A stretch of DNA of 64,000 nucleotides from Citrobacter amalonaticus. GTDB taxonomy: Bacteria > Pseudomonadota > Gammaproteobacteria > Enterobacterales > Enterobacteriaceae. Shown one piece after another: positions 62,843-64,000 of the stretch. Every line of letters starts with the position of its first letter. The first letter of the stretch is position 1. Location of the stretch: contig JARDVN010000001.1 of assembly GCA_028994555.1 (NCBI GenBank), positions 682,001 to 746,000 on the forward strand, read 5' to 3'. The translations under genes and the position numbers were made by a program. The notes beneath the pieces are model-generated. The model saw nothing but the letters and a program-made list of their open reading frames with translations. It was not told the origin of the DNA and did no database searches.

Positions 62843-63923
62843 TTAATTAATTTCAAAATCTAAATCCAGATCGTCTTCTTTCTCGTTGGTCTGAGAGACA
62901 TTCTTCCGCGCCAGACTTTTCAGCACGTTCACACAGATAGCCGTCACCACCGCACCCACCGCCACCGCAGCGACATAACCCAGTTTGCCTTCCACCACTG
63001 GCAAAACGATCAGACCGCCCCATCCCGCGTAACACTGAGCGCCGAACAATGCCGCAGTGACCGCGCCACAGGCCGAACCCAGCATGATGGAAGGAATGAC
63101 GCGCAGTGGGTCCGCGGCAGCGAAAGGAATCGCCCCTTCGGTCACGCCCACACACCCCATCACCAGCGCCGCTTTACCAGCTTCACGCTCTTCAGAGGAG
63201 AAGTTTTTACGCCCCACCAGCGTCGCCAGACCTAAGCCCAGCGGCGGCACGCAGATCCCGACCGCCGCAATGGCCACCACGGTATAAACCCCCCTGAGCC
63301 ACGCAAATCAGCATGAAGGCGTAGGCCACTTTGTTGATCGGGCCGCCCATGTCAAAGGCCAGCATCAGCCCCATAATCACCGCCAACACCACGATGCTGC
63401 CCTGCTGCATGCCATGCAGCCACTGGGTCAGACTGGCGGTCAGCGCACCAACGGGTTCGCCCAGTCCCCACATCATGATGCCCGCCGTAATAAAGGTCCC
63501 GATGACAGGAATCACGAAGATGGGCATTACAGAACGCAATACCTTATGGACCGGAATCTTTTTCAGATAGTGCACGACAATACCGCCGATAATCCCGGCA
63601 ATCAGCGCCCCGAAGAACCCGGCGCCGAAGCTATTACCTACCCAGGCACCAATCGCACACGGCGCCAGCGCGGAGCGTTCCGCAATGGAATAACCAATGT
63701 ACGCCGCGAGGAAAGGCACCATCAGCGTCAGTCCGGCCACACCGATATCAAATAGCTTTTTGAGATTCGGATCGGTCGCGGCATCAGGCACTGCGCCTTT
63801 GCCATACAGCATGACGGAGACCGCCAGTAATATGCCGCCCGCGACCACAAAGGGGATCATATGCGACACCCCCGTCATCAGATGCTGACGGGTATTTTTC
63901 AGGATGTGTACCAACTCATTCAT
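62843..63923 (-). CDS. frwC: Fructose-like PTS IIC permease FrwC (frameshift at C6 run)
   Basis: Inner-membrane sugar channel, about eight to nine helices. MIPFVVAGGILLAVSVMLYG, FDMGGPINKVAYAFM and GVTEGAIPFAAADP are family signatures; the last is the conserved glutamate segment of fructose-type IIC. Five C at 63289-63294 restore CVAQGVYTVVA and give exactly 359 aa, as in E. coli. Sugar specificity is unknown. Its ATG overlaps the preceding reading frame in ATGA. Confidence 0.94.
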
Positions 63924-64000
63924 AAGTCGCTCCCGGGCAGGTGTTTGCCCATGTCCATAACGTTGTTGTGGCAAACAATAGGCAATCCGCAAGGTCGCAG
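63920..64000 (-). CDS. frwA: Probable 3' end of multiphosphoryl transfer protein FrwA/PtsA
   Basis: An open minus-strand frame runs in from the window edge and stops at 63920-63922, overlapping the frwC ATG by four bases (ATGA). The 26 visible residues end MDMGKHLPGSDL. In E. coli frwA (ptsA), a fused enzyme I/IIA protein, lies directly upstream of frwC. The call rests on synteny and overlap, since the fragment is too short to show a domain. Confidence 0.5.
   Translation of the reverse strand: MRPCGLPIVCHNNVMDMGKHLPGSDL

Overview
This 64 kb window is chromosomal DNA of an enterobacterium of the Enterobacteriaceae. Gene order and protein sequence follow the 89-90 minute region of E. coli/Salmonella closely. 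A Citrobacter-like genus is my best guess, by inference only. The window holds no insertion sequence, prophage, integrase or CRISPR array.

Layout: 1-5117 is the thiamine operon thiC(partial)-E-F-S-G-H on +. 5463-7811 is an accessory block: a membrane GGDEF diguanylate cyclase and an orphan PTS IIB/IIA pair. 7929-21846 carries, on the minus strand, rpoC-rpoB-rplL-rplJ-rplA-rplK-nusG-secE-tufB, with four tRNA genes ahead of tufB up to 22130. Then come coaA (+), birA and murB (-), and a complete minus-strand rRNA operon (16S, tRNA-Ile, tRNA-Ala, 23S, 5S; 25685-31307 with P1/P2). 31359-39277 holds murI, btuB with its cobalamin riboswitch, trmA, yijD, fabR, sthA, oxyR and the OxyS sRNA. 39332-48423 is an insertion relative to E. 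coli between oxyS and argH. It encodes a pentulose kinase, a 3-epimerase, a ribose-type ABC importer (two permeases, ATPase, binding protein), a DeoR regulator and a divergent AraD-type 4-epimerase. Together these could take L-xylulose or a related sugar to D-xylulose 5-phosphate. 48486-56032 is argH-B-C / argE / ppc. 56241-64000 is eptC, yijO and the frwD-pflC-pflD-frwB-frwC fructose-like PTS/glycyl-radical-enzyme cluster, ending in what is probably the last codons of frwA (ptsA).

Data quality: about fifteen otherwise intact genes carry one or two frameshifts. Each lies at a homopolymer, usually five or more G/C, and each is repaired by removing bases (one, or two in thiF). After that correction the lengths match family lengths exactly in many cases (for example ppc 883, sthA 466, trmA 366, thiS 66, pflD 765, pflC 292, frwC 359 aa). 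The same one-base excess occurs in tRNA-Tyr and at three runs in 16S rRNA (1545 instead of 1542 nt). I therefore read the breaks as sequencing over-calls, not pseudogenes, and annotate full-length genes across them.

Besides the accessory pentose locus, the points most worth a second look are the cyclase/PTS island, an Ile/Ala spacer in a locus that carries tRNA-Glu in E. coli, and an 80-90 bp palindromic repeat found four times, three of them inside transcribed leaders or spacers.
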